Origin: Botryococcus braunii
Lineage: Eukaryota; Chlorophyta; Trebouxiophyceae
DNA length: 64,000 nt
Assembly (NCBI GenBank): GCA_002005505.1
Contig: KV908373.1
Span: forward strand, 532,475 to 596,474
Direction of reading: 5' to 3'
Part shown: piece by piece, positions 16,518 through 26,800 of the stretch
Numbering within the stretch: the first letter of the stretch is position 1
How the letters are laid out: each line of letters begins with the position of its first letter
Translations under genes and position numbers: made by a program
Notes under the pieces: model-generated
What the model saw: the letters and a program-made list of their open reading frames with translations, nothing else
Told to the model about the DNA's origin: nothing
Database searches by the model: none

Positions 16518-17965
16518 TTGTCAAGAAACATGATGGCACTTTGCGTTTGTGCATTGACTTCAGACCCCTAAACAAAGTGACCATCCCTGACCCGTATCCT
16601 TTGCCCGTTATTGATGCGATGTTGCGAAGAATGTCCAAAGCAAATTATTTTTCCAGTGTTGATATTGCATCTGCCTTTTGGCAAGTCCCCATGCATGTCA
16701 GTGGTCGAAAATACACTGGGTTCATGACCCCTACTGGAAAGTATGAGTGGTTGCGAATGCCTTTTGGTCTCAAAAATGCTTCTAGCACGTTTCAGAGGTT
16801 AATGTACCACATTATTGGTCAGAGTGATTTCACTGCCGTGTATCTTGATGACATCTACATCTTTTCTGAGACCTGGGGAGAACACATTATTCATGTTGAA
16901 AGTGTGTTCACGAAATTAGCTGAATACCATATCAAATTGAAATTGCCAAAATGTATATTTGGAGCTCCGCGCATCAAGGCGCTTGGTCACATTGTTGGGA
17001 ACGGTGAGATGAAGCCGGACCCTGAGAATATTGCTGCAATTTTGGCACTTCCTGTCCCTCGTGACATTCACATGGTTAGGTGTAAACTAGGTGCCTATGG
17101 ATACTATAGGGGTTATGTTGAGAACTTTGCTTTGAAAACTGCCCCCATGTCTTACTTAACCAAGAAATGTGCACAAGTTAAATGGGAGTGGAGACCTGCA
17201 TGCCAAAACGCATTTGATGAACTGAAACGAGTGATGACCTCTTCGCCTGTTTTGCGGATGCCCCGCCTTGATTTACCTTTCATCCTTACCACTGACTGGT
17301 CTAAACTGGCAGTGGGTGCTGTGTTGAGTCAAATCGACCCGGATACTGTATTTGATCATCCGGTAGCCTATGCATCCCGACTGCTCACTTCTGCGGAACA
17401 AAATTATTCACCCACGGAAGGAGAGTGTCTTGCTTTGTTCTGGGCTATCAACAACTTTCGAATTTATTTGGATGGAAAGAAGTTCACTATCTACACTGAT
17501 CATTCTGCATTACAATGGTTAAATTCAAAGCGACATGAAAACAGTAAGCTAGAAAGGTGGGCCATCGCCTTGCAAAAATTTGACTATGAAGTCAAATATA
17601 AGAAGGGCGAGGAAAACCTTGTGGCTGATTGTCTTTCTCGTTGTGTGAGTGCTGCTGCTGTATATGCATGTGCTGTGAAGCCTGTCTGGCCACAGAATGC
17701 TGCAAGGCAAAGTGATCTGGACAAAATCCCTTGTGTTGTGTGCGGTAACCCGCAAGGACATGATAATATTGTCATATGCGATGGATGTGACCGGTGTTTT
17801 CACTTGCGCTGTTTAGTGCCCCCTCGTTCTCTTGTGCCAGGAGGATGCTGGTATTGTCATGCCTGTGCTCCATTCTTTGGAGAGAAAGGTGGATCCAAAT
17901 TGGAAGAGGTGAAAAACAAAGAAACACCATTATTGTACAAACACACGGAACCTTTTTTTGTCTGA
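16505..17965 (+). CDS. L1 reverse transcriptase, RNase H and PHD finger
   Basis: RT motifs are LRLCIDFRPLNK, FWQVPM, LRMPFGLKNA and the catalytic YLDDIYIFSE (about residues 117-126 of this frame). RNase H follows (LTTDWSKLAVGAVLSQ, YSPTEGECLALFWAI, YTDHSALQWL). After the RNase H end (NLVADCLSR) comes a zinc-binding segment at about residues 412-457, CVVCG...ICDGCDRCFHLRCL...WYCHAC, which matches the C4HC3 PHD finger layout. PHD fingers read histone tails, so this may direct integration or act on chromatin, which is an inference. The frame stops at 17965, and integrase continues in an overlapping frame. Confidence 0.85.
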   Translation: MGLVIVKKHDGTLRLCIDFRPLNKVTIPDPYPLPVIDAMLRRMSKANYFSSVDIASAFWQVPMHVSGRKYTGFMTPTGKYEWLRMPFGLKNASSTFQRLMYHIIGQSDFTAVYLDDIYIFSETWGEHIIHVESVFTKLAEYHIKLKLPKCIFGAPRIKALGHIVGNGEMKPDPENIAAILALPVPRDIHMVRCKLGAYGYYRGYVENFALKTAPMSYLTKKCAQVKWEWRPACQNAFDELKRVMTSSPVLRMPRLDLPFILTTDWSKLAVGAVLSQIDPDTVFDHPVAYASRLLTSAEQNYSPTEGECLALFWAINNFRIYLDGKKFTIYTDHSALQWLNSKRHENSKLERWAIALQKFDYEVKYKKGEENLVADCLSRCVSAAAVYACAVKPVWPQNAARQSDLDKIPCVVCGNPQGHDNIVICDGCDRCFHLRCLVPPRSLVPGGCWYCHACAPFFGEKGGSKLEEVKNKETPLLYKHTEPFFV

Positions 17966-18302
17966 AAATGATCCGATGATGCAGTATATTGAATCCGGCC
18001 ATGACTTGTCTTTGCTTTGTGATTTGACACCCCAAAAGGCTTCTAGTATCAGAGTCAGAGCTTCATATATGTTGAAGCACCTAAAGATACCGGGCTGGCT
18101 CATGATATACAAGAAGATAAGGGGAAGGCCTTCTAGATGGCTGGTTTACCCACCTGTAGAATTTAGGTGGGATATCATTTCAATGATTCATGATGTGTTG
18201 GGTCATTCTGGTGTGTCACAAACACTTGTTGTGATGCACCAACACTTTCATTGGCCCGGCATCAAGGATGATATTTCTTTGTTTGTCAAGACCTGCGATG
18301 CA
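17958..18302 (+). pseudogene. L1 integrase N-terminal zinc domain, truncated
   Basis: Encodes GWLMIYKKIRGRPSRWLV, then MIHDVLGHSGVSQT and FHWPGIKDDI...TCDA, the HHCC domain that precedes integrase cores. It breaks off at the first Cys-containing motif because L1 ends at 18302. The corresponding core is seen only in N (57599-58440). Confidence 0.8.
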
Positions 18303-19098
18303 CCAGTCAGTGGTAAGGATGAAAGGTAAATCAAGGCTGGGCATCCGCAAAACAGGCGAAGAGGTCATCACTCTTTTCAGTTCATCAAATGCGTTTTGGC
18401 ATGCAGGTGTCCACTCCCATTTAACTTGTGCACATTTCTTGGTTAAGTAAGACATGGGGGCAGTTTTCAAAGCAAAGTTCTCAACATAACCCGTATAATA
18501 TCCATAGGCACCTAGTACACACCTAACCATGTGAATGTCACGAGGGACAGGGGTGCCAAAATTGCAGCAATATTCTCAGGGTCCGGCTTCATCTCACCGT
18601 TCCCAACAATGTGACCAAGCGCCTTGATGCACGGAGCTCCAAATATACATTTTGGCAATTTCAATTTGATATGGTATTCAGCTAATATCGTGAACACACT
18701 TTCAACATGAATAACGTGTTCTCCCCAGGTCTCAGAAAAGATGTAGATGTCATCAAGATACACGGCAGTGAAATCACTCTGACCAATAATGTGGTACATT
18801 AACCTCTGAAACGTGCTAAAAGCAGTTTTGAGACCAAAAGGCATTCGCAACCACTCATACTTTCCAGTAGGGGTCATGAACCCAGTGTATTTTCGATCAC
18901 TGACATGCATGGGGACTTGCCAAAAGGCAGATGCAATATCAACACTGGAAAAATAATTTGCTTTGGCCATTCTTCGCAACATCGCATCAATAACGGGCAA
19001 AGGATACGGGTCAGGGATGGTCACTTTGTTTAGGGGTCTGAAGTCAATGCACAAACGCAGAGTGCCATCATGTTTCTTGACAATCACAGGACCCACGG
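18303..19098 (-). pseudogene. L2 reverse transcriptase/RNase H, 3' segment
   Basis: Minus-strand RT from GPVIVKKHDGTLRLCIDF through YLDDIYIFSETW to DLPFILTTDW, very close to L1 16507-17300. It is separated from the start of its own RT (48160-48720) by element K, whose duplication CACGG lies at 19094-19098 and 48155-48159. At 18303 it abuts L1 tail to tail, and everything after LTTDW is missing. A small indel near 18545 shifts the frame. Confidence 0.88.
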
Positions 19099-19576
19099 TG
19101 TAACGGAATGCGAGGATTTCCGAGCATTTCGGGACATTTGCGGGAGACGCCCTTTGGCGCCATACTGCACGCCCGTGGGAGCCACGTGGTTAGCCGCTCG
19201 AACGAGAGTAGCACCTTCCGTCGGTGATGGTTGCTTACGCCATGCATAGTTGGCACTCCGTCATTGCGTGTGTTTGATGACAATAATTGTCACCGTTAGC
19301 ACGCCAGCGAGTGGACGATCTAGGGCTCTCACGAAGGATAGAGGGACAGAAGTCGTACATGGGCCGAGTCCGAATGATAGGCGTCCCTTGGCTAGGAACC
19401 CGCGTGCCGAGTAGATTAACACGAGAGGACAGAACTGGAGAAACCACAAGGGTAAGCTGTGTGGTGGGGTGGTTCTTGTAAACGCTTGCTTGCCCCAAGT
19501 GACGGACCTCGTGTCGCGCCTCGTTCCTTGCTCCCTTCCTGCTTTACTTCCTTATAAATTCCGCTGAGTTATTACA
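19099..19576 (+). repeat. K 5' LTR
   Basis: 478 bp, TG...CA. A TTATAAATT box lies only about 25 bp before the LTR end. The primer-binding site TTTGGTATCGGCGAAAGCC follows directly at 19577. Confidence 0.95.
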
Positions 19577-19595
19577 TTTGGTATCGGCGAAAGCC
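19577..19595 (+). other. K primer-binding site
   Basis: TGGTATCGGCG begins two bases after the LTR. The first seven bases pair with the 3' end of initiator tRNA-Met (which ends GATACCA); the rest diverges from land-plant tRNA-iMet, so the exact primer is unsettled. Confidence 0.7.
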
Positions 19596-19682
19596 GTTAT
19601 CAATCCTTTGGGGTTTTCGATCAAGTTGTTGGAAGTTGGCAGATGCCGATGTAAGGATCTAACTTTGGGATGCGTCGCGTAG

Positions 19683-20948
19683 ATGAGCTCGGTGGGATCC
19701 GATAGGTTTAAAAACCTATCTGAAGAAGACCGAAGCCTTGTGGAAGGTTCTTTGAAGGATGGAATTGAAGTGACGGACTTGTTGGAAGAGGACGTTGATT
19801 CCATGAACCCGATCGCCCCCACAACCGAGGGATCGGAAGGCAAAAGGAAGAAACGCCCCTTGTCAAAGGATGAAATTGAAGAATACATTAACACGTTAGT
19901 CGAACAAAAGTTGGAGGCTCGGCAGGCTGAGGCCCAAGCACCGATCATCAAACCGGTGCAAGTGCGTGCTGCCCCTCCTTCTCTCTTTAACGGAAAACGT
20001 GGAAGTTTTATGTTTTTTGCACGGAAATTGGCATCATATGCTAAACTCACAAACGTGCCTGATGCTAAGTGGGTTGCTTTGGCAGTTCAACACTTGGAAG
20101 AAAGACCTCTTAAAGTGTGGGATGCTTTTGTGCGTAAGTGGGAAAAAGAGGGAGGAGAGGAAGATGCCATAAAGTGGGAAGACTTTAAAGCTTTTATGTC
20201 CAAAAGATATGATGCCACTGACACAGTAGCAATAGCAAGACAAAAGCTTGACAAAGTATACCAAGGGAATGAAAGTGTGGAGAGGTACATTGAAAGATTT
20301 GTTGCTTTGCTTTCGGATATTGAGGTGGAATATGAAATGGTAGAGCAGGATAAGTTGCACTTATTCATGAAGGGTCTTAATGTGCAGTTAAGATTGGCCA
20401 GTACCATCAACCCCGGGACAGGGAAACCCTTCACAGACCTGGATGACTTGTGCTCCTTTGTGGTCAAGTATGAAGGTGGTTTCAAGAGTGCCCATGGGGA
20501 TGCACAGGGAGGTCCCCCCAAGAGGAGGACACTATCAAACTTCCACACCAATCTTGGTGCAGCTCATATCCCAGAGGAAGTTCAAGGGTCACCACCCTTC
20601 TGGGGAGCTGTTGGAGGACCCCCTGGTGCACCAGGGAAGGGAGGAAAGTTGGACTCTCGGAAGGTCATCCCCGCTAATAGGGAGTGTTACTTTTGCAAAC
20701 AGTTGGGCCATGAAGCATGGCAATGTCAGTTGAAAAGGGAGTGGTTGGCTGCTAAAGCTAAAGCGGGAGGGTTCCAACCACCAGTCTTTCAACCGGGTTA
20801 CTTTCCCTCTGCACCACAGGCCCCACCAGTGGTGGCACCAGTGCAAGGAGGGCTTCCACCACCTCAAGGAGGGCAAGGTAATTGGCAAGGGAAAGGAAAG
20901 GGAAGAGGGAAGTGGAAGGGGAAAGGGAAGGGGAAACCCAAAACTTGA
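19683..20948 (+). CDS. K Gag
   Basis: 421 residues, by eye identical to the G1 Gag. It has an acidic N-terminus, a retrotrans_gag-like helical capsid region (PPSLFNGKRGSFMFFARKLA, then ERPLKVWDAFVRKWEKEG and YIERFVALLSDIEVEYEM), and a CCHC zinc knuckle CYFCKQLGHEAWQC at about residues 335-348. The tail is rich in Pro, Gly and Lys and likely binds RNA. It ends at TGA 20946-20948, and the pol frame continues in the same phase beyond that stop. It packages the element RNA in cytoplasmic particles. Confidence 0.93.
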   Translation: MSSVGSDRFKNLSEEDRSLVEGSLKDGIEVTDLLEEDVDSMNPIAPTTEGSEGKRKKRPLSKDEIEEYINTLVEQKLEARQAEAQAPIIKPVQVRAAPPSLFNGKRGSFMFFARKLASYAKLTNVPDAKWVALAVQHLEERPLKVWDAFVRKWEKEGGEEDAIKWEDFKAFMSKRYDATDTVAIARQKLDKVYQGNESVERYIERFVALLSDIEVEYEMVEQDKLHLFMKGLNVQLRLASTINPGTGKPFTDLDDLCSFVVKYEGGFKSAHGDAQGGPPKRRTLSNFHTNLGAAHIPEEVQGSPPFWGAVGGPPGAPGKGGKLDSRKVIPANRECYFCKQLGHEAWQCQLKREWLAAKAKAGGFQPPVFQPGYFPSAPQAPPVVAPVQGGLPPPQGGQGNWQGKGKGRGKWKGKGKGKPKT

Positions 20949-20960
20949 CTCGCAAGGGTC

Positions 20961-21685
20961 ATGGATCCCCATATTTTGGCCTATTTGTCTTCACTCTCTG
21001 AACCCTTTGAGTTGGTAGTACCTAAGAAAAATTGTGCAGAGGCTTGCTTGCATGATTTCTTTGCAAAGAGAAAACATGATCCCAGCCTTGGTGCCTGCTT
21101 TGTTGTTAGCCAAAAAGTCTGGAAAAGCAGGAGGTTTTTCTTAGAGTACAGGACAAAGGCCAAACTAAAAGTTCTTGCTCGGGGATGTAGGGGAGAACAA
21201 TTCATGTTCTCGGGCAAGGCAGGAATATTTCCTTTTTCATTTGTGCTTGCATGTGTCATGCCACAACCATCTTGTCATGTAGGGCATGTGGGAAATCTCT
21301 CACCACTCAACCTGACTTTTGCCGTTACTGTTCGAGGCATGGAGTTTCGTGCACTCATGGACACTGGGGCTACCCATTCTTTTGTCCGAGGCAAAGTACT
21401 ACAAGGGCTTAGGTATCACAAGGAAGCAACAACAGTAGTCCTTGCAGATGGGTCCTTGTCTGAAACCAAGGGGAAGGTTGACCTTAGTGTTAGGTTCACC
21501 CCTTCGGTAGTCACCCGCCATACTTTCTTTGTATGTGATTCTATTATGGAGGGGGTGGACCTCATTCTGGGACAAGACTGGATGTCTCTAAGGGAGGCCA
21601 CAGTCAGTGTTGGGGTTGGAAAGGCACAAATAAAACATCAAGGGAAGTGGGTAACGTTGGACCCTCACAGGAAAGTCTTACCCTG
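20961..21685 (+). pseudogene. K Pol, 5' part (protease)
   Basis: Starts at ATG 20961, in the Gag frame. Carries ALMDTGATHSFVRGK, the retropepsin active site, and VDLILGQDWM. The coding is interrupted after 21685 by J2; the TSD CCCTG is at 21681-21685 and 43258-43262. The apparent ORF continues a few codons into the J2 LTR before a stop. Confidence 0.93.
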
Positions 21686-21850
21686 TGTAATATTCTTGGA
21701 AAGGATGGCCCTGCACCGACGAAAGTGCTAGTATGGTCCGAGCACCATACCATATATAGTGCGAGCCTATGAGGCTACACCCAGTACCAATGTACCGCCC
21801 GGCACGTGCGGGGCCGATCCCCGGCACCGTCTGCCTACCGGCGCGCTACA
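21686..21850 (-). repeat. J2 3' LTR
   Basis: 165 bp, reading TGTAATATTC...GCGCGCTACA on +. It differs from the 5' LTR at two positions (CTTGGAAAGG/CTTGCAAAGG and GGCCCTG/GGCCGTG). The polypurine tract CCTAGGAGGGGGAGAA (minus strand, 21866-21851) adjoins it. Confidence 0.93.
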
Positions 21851-22190
21851 TTCTCCCCCTCCTAGGTGACCGAGCTCCCGGGAGGCCTGCCGAAGCAAGC
21901 CACAGTCACAGGCAGAGGCATATAGAAGGTCACTGCTACACTTCTATATCTTATACATTGAGCCGGTGAGTCTCCTCCAGACACCAAACCGCAGCCGCAA
22001 CTGCCAGCCTGGGTGTACACTTGCCTGAGGTATCTCTATGGTACGCCTAGACCAAAATCCCGCAGTGACGGGGCCCAAAGGGCAGTCGTCGGCGTGAACA
22101 GATGTACACTCCACGTGTACACATTCCCACGAAGAAGCAGTGAAGTTGCTAACTTCAGGGCGGATAGTAGGGGCAGGGGCTGGACGACAC
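21851..22190 (-). other. J2 3' untranslated segment
   Basis: Non-coding sequence between the J insertion site and the J2 polypurine tract. It ends at 22186-22190 with GACAC, the left copy of the target duplication made by J; the other copy is 30659-30663. Confidence 0.85.
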
Positions 22191-22355
22191 TGTAGCGCGC
22201 CGGTAGGCAGACGGTGCCGGGGCTCGTCCCCGCACGTGCCGGGCGGTACATTGGTACTGGGTGTAGCCTCGTAGGCTCGCACAGTATATGGTATGGTGTT
22301 CGGACCATACTAGCACTTTCGTCGGTGCAGGGCCATCCTTTGCAAGAATATTACA
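22191..22355 (+). repeat. J 5' LTR
   Basis: 165 bp, TGTAGCGCGCC...GAATATTACA. Contains a TATATGG element at about 22285. The J2 LTR is related but differs at many positions. Confidence 0.93.
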
Positions 22356-22357
22356 TT

Positions 22358-22373
22358 TTGGTGGCCCATATCC
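22358..22373 (+). other. J primer-binding site
   Basis: TGGTGGCCCATATCC begins two bases after the LTR and is shared with J2 (minus strand, near 43090-43075). Its complement would be a tRNA ending GGATATGGGCCACCA; I cannot name the tRNA. Confidence 0.6.
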
Positions 22374-22722
22374 AAGTCGGTGGACTTGCGATGTTGGTTG
22401 TTGATCCTGCTTGACGCTTAAGTGTGTCTTACGGATGGTGTAGATGCTTAAGTGTGTCTTCGTTGCTGCCTGTCGTTCTATTTGGGTTGTTTCCCACTAG
22501 ATCGAAGGATCAACAACACCTTGGTATCTAGTTCATGGACTTTGGTTGGGAGAATCTATTCTTCGCACCCATATAAGATCCGATGACGGGGATGGTTGTG
22601 GCCTGCGAGGGTCGACGTCCACCTTGGTGTGTGGATCCAAGCAAGAAAGTTCGGATTTTTCTGTAATCTTTCTCATGGCGTTTGGCTCCGCCGTTTCCGT
22701 GGGGACGGTGGGGGAGGAAGGT
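22374..22722 (+). other. J leader, left part
   Basis: Non-coding, homologous to the J2 leader on the minus strand at about 42725-43074. It is interrupted at 22722 by copia element C. The remainder resumes at 29745. Confidence 0.85.
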
Positions 22723-22727
22723 GGCAC

Positions 22728-23421
22728 TGTTGAGTTCTGAACATTATTATTGAATGCCTTGTGCTTTAAGTGATCTTCATGTGTGCACTATTAGGATATG
22801 GGTCCATTGAGAACATAAGGTACCTTGAGACACGGCAGATTCTGGACGTTTTCGAACATAAGGTACAATCCTATCTAGATCACACGTTTGTCGGATGAAC
22901 TCTTAAGGCTGCCCCACCGGAGTGAATACCAACTGGTTGTGAAAGATGCTGGGCATCACCAGATGCTAGTCTTGTCCGACAGTTGTGTGTGGCACTCAGC
23001 AGACAGTCGTACGGACTGTAGCTGGAGTAACTTCGTCTATTGACGACCTGTCTGCTTTGTACAGGTACGGTGCGGCAGTGTGTGTTGTATCATTGTTGCT
23101 ATTGTGAGAGTGAACAAGCTTAGTGTACCCTGTAGTCACTCAAACAGATAAGGGACAGTGACTTCAGGGAGTATAGGCATGTACTTGAACGTAGCCGTCT
23201 AGAGCCTTATCTAGTGATTGCTTGATCGGTGCTTGTGTACAAGATAATGATGTAACGGAACTGGTTGTGAAAGATGCTGGGCATCACCAGATGCTAGTCT
23301 TGTCCGACAGTTGTGTGTGGCACTCAGCAGACAGTCGTACGGACTGTAGCTGGAGTAACTTCGTCTATTGACGACCTGTCTGCTTTGTACAGGGAAAGCC
23401 GATTGCCCATAACCTTTCACA
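22728..23421 (+). repeat. C 5' LTR
   Basis: 694 bp, starting TGTTGAGTTC and ending CTTTCACA. Contains a direct 135-bp internal repeat (22931-23065 and 23259-23393), present at the same place in the 3' LTR. Confidence 0.97.
22931..23393 (+). repeat. 135-bp duplication inside the C LTR
   Basis: The segment from AACTGGTTGTGAAAGATGC to GCTTTGTACAGG occurs twice, 193 bp apart, and reads as identical. The 3' LTR has the same pair at 29249-29383 and 29577-29711. Confidence 0.95.
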
Positions 23422-23436
23422 GGTTATGGGCCCACG
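23422..23436 (+). other. C primer-binding site (half initiator tRNA type)
   Basis: GGTTATGGGCCCAC follows the LTR directly. It is complementary to the anticodon-arm region of initiator tRNA-Met (GTGGGCCCATAACC), not to its CCA end. Drosophila copia is known to prime with the 5' half of tRNA-iMet at such a site. Confidence 0.8.
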
Positions 23437-23811
23437 CCCTTCCAGCTGAGCCAAGTAAAAGCAGGAGTGAAGGTCGTCTACGGATGGGTCAGACGTAAGC
23501 GTCAACAAAGGAGCTCGAGCATGGCGCAGCGGCGCAAGGGAACTCGAGTGTACCAGGACCATTATCTTACTCACAGTTTACCTTTCTGGGAAATTCATAA
23601 TTGAAGTTTTAGCTGTGCTTTATCATTCATAGACGTTGTCTAGAAGCACTGAGTGAGTCGGGCCGGACTCCGGCGCAAACTTCTGAGGGGAACATATCTG
23701 CTACTACTGTGCAAGACTGGCTGGTAAATTTCCATGACATGGAGGGAATTGTAGGGTATTGCTGCATTCCAGAAGTTTATGAGTAAGTTTGGCTGGTGAA
23801 GTGACAATAGT
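23437..23811 (+). other. C 5' leader
   Basis: Non-coding stretch between the primer site and the polyprotein start, expected to hold packaging signals. No ORF with motifs is seen. Confidence 0.6.
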
Positions 23812-26800
23812 ATGACAAAAAGGGGCAAAGAAAAGGAAAGTAGCAGTGAAACAGCAATGTCTCAACCTGGAGAAGTCAGTGGGGCCACTCCAGGGCAGTC
23901 TATGACCGGGACACAATCAGCCACTGCAGAACCAAAGGTGGAGATTGACAAGGCAGCCTACATCCCCAATACCTCTAATCCAAAGATGACTGTCATGCTT
24001 GATGATGGAGGGCGCAATTTTGAATTTTGGTATGAAAATTTGGAGGCGTGCGCAAACACCAAGGGGGTCAGAGCGGCTTTGGAGAGGCCAATGCCAGGGT
24101 CGGTGGAGAACTCAGCCATCAAGCAGTGGCTGATCCAGTCAGTTCCAGTCATCTGGCATTCTCAGATCTCATGCCACAAAGCAGCGTTCGACTTCATCGC
24201 GTGGGTGAAGAATAGTCACACTGGAGGGAGCAACCAAGACATCAACCTTGAGTGGTACAAGGAAATGGAGCAGGGCATCAAGACAGGGGAGACACTCAAG
24301 GTCTACCTCTACAGAATGATGGATCTGGCTACAAGTCTCAGAAACAACGCGTTCATCCTCTTGGACCACAATGTTGGGGAGCTGATGGTGAAGGGCCTCC
24401 CTCCTGTGCTGAGGCTCGAGTCCCTGGAGGTTATGGCAACCGACAAGCCGCCATTGGAGCTGATTCAAAGAATCCTGCGCGCCGCAGCCAGCCGTGGGTA
24501 CAAGGACCCACCTGCAGAGGGAACACCTCAGGCCATGGCAGCTGCAGCAGTGGCTGGTCCCTCTGGGGGGGTAGCTGGAGCGTCATCAAGCGCTGGAGCT
24601 GCACCAGGAGTGGGAGCAGTACCGGGAGTTGGAGCAGCACTACCAGCAAACGAACAGCCTCCCGCTGGCCCCTCTGCAACTACTTTTGGTGGCAGGGGGC
24701 GTGGACCTGGCAGGGCAAGAAGGCCCAGAGAGGAGCTTACATGCCACTTCTGCAAGGCAAAGGGCCACTTCATGACTGACTGCGGACCGCTCAGGCAGCT
24801 GCAGGCTCTGCATCAAAACATGCAAGCGGCAAGCGTTGGGCCTGCAGCTTACTGGGGCCAGGGAGGCCCACAGTCGTCTCCTCAAGCCTGGTGGGACCAT
24901 GGATCTGGCCGGGGTGGCCCGCCTTCATCCGCTTCCAGCCCTGGACCTCCTTCAGCATATAACTATCCAACAAGTCAACACACGTTTCCGGGGTGGCATT
25001 TACCACCTCCACCCCCTCCTTCTGGTGAGGCGATGTTTATCTCTCTCAATGTGCTTGCCCCAACTTCGCATGGAGCTAGCAGCACATCTTGGTTAATAGA
25101 TAGTGGTGCCTCTGTGCATATAGTCAATGATCTCTCATTGCTCCATAATCCAGTTATGCATAGACAGCCTCTTCCTCTGCACTTGGCAACCTCAGACGCC
25201 AAGGGAGGAATCATTGCATCTGGGTCTGTATGCCTTGTGAATGCAAGGCACGAAGTATTCTGGCTGCACAATGTGCAGTGTGTTCCTTCTGCGCATACCA
25301 ACCTCATTTCAGTCACTGGTGCAATTCAGGATGGAGCATCTTTCCTGACTGACACTGCAGGTGGTTACACAGCCATGAAGGGACCTGAAGGGTGGTGTGG
25401 AGATATCACCCGCGCACGAGGTCTGTTTTTTTTGGAGTTTGTTAGTCCTGTCAGAGGGCAGCAAGTTGGCTGCAGACATATTGATCACATGGCTGAGGCA
25501 TCTCATCTTAGGAAAGGACACGTGTGTAGCGAGAGATCTCTGTGGCATGCTAGGTTAGGTCATCCTGGTGCCAGCAGCATGCAGAGGTTCTCCAAGGAAG
25601 ATCTGGTTACAGGAATCAATATCTCCCTTGCTCCCTGCTCTGAGTGCCCCAAGCACTGTGAATCGTGTATACAAGGGAAACACTCCAGACCTCCTTTCCC
25701 TGTATCTTCCAGGCCTGCACATCACCCACTCGATAGAGTCCATGTGGATACTGTGGGTCCCATATCGCCTCCTGCCATCACAGGTGAACGATATTGGGTC
25801 ACTGTAGTGGATGAAAGTTCACACCAAGTTGCCTCCCTGCCTGTGAAGTCAAAGGATTGCATCCCAAAGGCTGTGATAGACCTGCTCCGTTTTTGGCAGA
25901 CCCAACGAGGCACGGTTGTGAAGTGTGTGAGGACTGACAGGGGTTCAGAGTTCCTGAACCAGCAATTCAAAGAGTTTTGTGCTCAGCAGGGCACTAAGAT
26001 GGAGTCCTCAGCGCCCTACACGCCTCAGCAGAATGGGGTGGCGGAGAGGATGAATAGGACCCTGAAGGAGCGAACAAGGACTCTGTTGGTCCATGCTGCA
26101 GCAGACCCCTCCCTTTGGAAGGAGGCGCTTGAGACAGCTACCCTCCTCTACAATGTGGGTCCTACTTCAGGCAGGTCCCTGACCCCCATGGAATTATTCT
26201 TTGGTGTCAAACCTGATGTGTCTGTGCTGCGCACGTTTGGCTGTGTAGCCCATGTGCACATTCCCAGTGGCCAAAGGTCTGTTTTTGGGCCCAAGACCAT
26301 CCCTGGGATGTTTACTGGTTATTGTCCCCAGTCTAAAGCGTATCGTGTGTACGTGGGGAATGGAGTGTGGAAGGAGAGTAGGGACGTCAGCTTTATCGAG
26401 CACTTGAGGGGGGCTGAGAGAGTGGGTCTATCAAAGGTCCAGCCTGGGTCTGTCTATGATTCTAGGATATCACCCCCCCTTGGCAGTGAGAATCTGGCAA
26501 CGCCTCAAGCAATTCCCTCTGCTGCTCCACCCACGTTCTGGGATGAGGAGGATGACCATGGAGTGGAGACGCTTTCCACTGGGGCTCCTGGGACCTCTGG
26601 ACTTTGTGCTGGGGATCAGTCTGGAGACGGGACTACAGCAGCACATGACCAAGGAAACCCCACCAGCCTGGATTCTACTGTTGGGACCCCAGAACCATCT
26701 CAGCACTCGTGGTCGGTGCTTGAGCATATGCAGAATCTGGCCAGGGGGGGTGTAGAAACTCAATCCCAGGTAGAAAAAATGCAGAAGGTACAAGAGGGGT

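Larger units (their letters stand above)
11371..18302 (+). mobile_element. L1: truncated Ty3/gypsy-like retrotransposon
   Basis: The order gag, unknown ORF2, aspartic protease, reverse transcriptase, RNase H, PHD finger and integrase zinc domain places it in the Ty3/gypsy-type order. It ends abruptly at 18302 inside the integrase zinc-binding region, where the inverted copy L2 begins. Compared with L2 it has a TRIM insertion and a 69-bp duplication in gag, a 1-bp deletion near 14103 and a nonsense codon at 14920-14922. No LTRs were found. Confidence 0.85.

Noticed and set aside
21686..22355. An inverted-repeat (MITE or foldback) element with 165-bp arms
   Set aside because: The two arms belong to different elements: the left is the J2 3' LTR (TSD CCCTG) and the right is the J 5' LTR (TSD GACAC), each with its own partner elsewhere.
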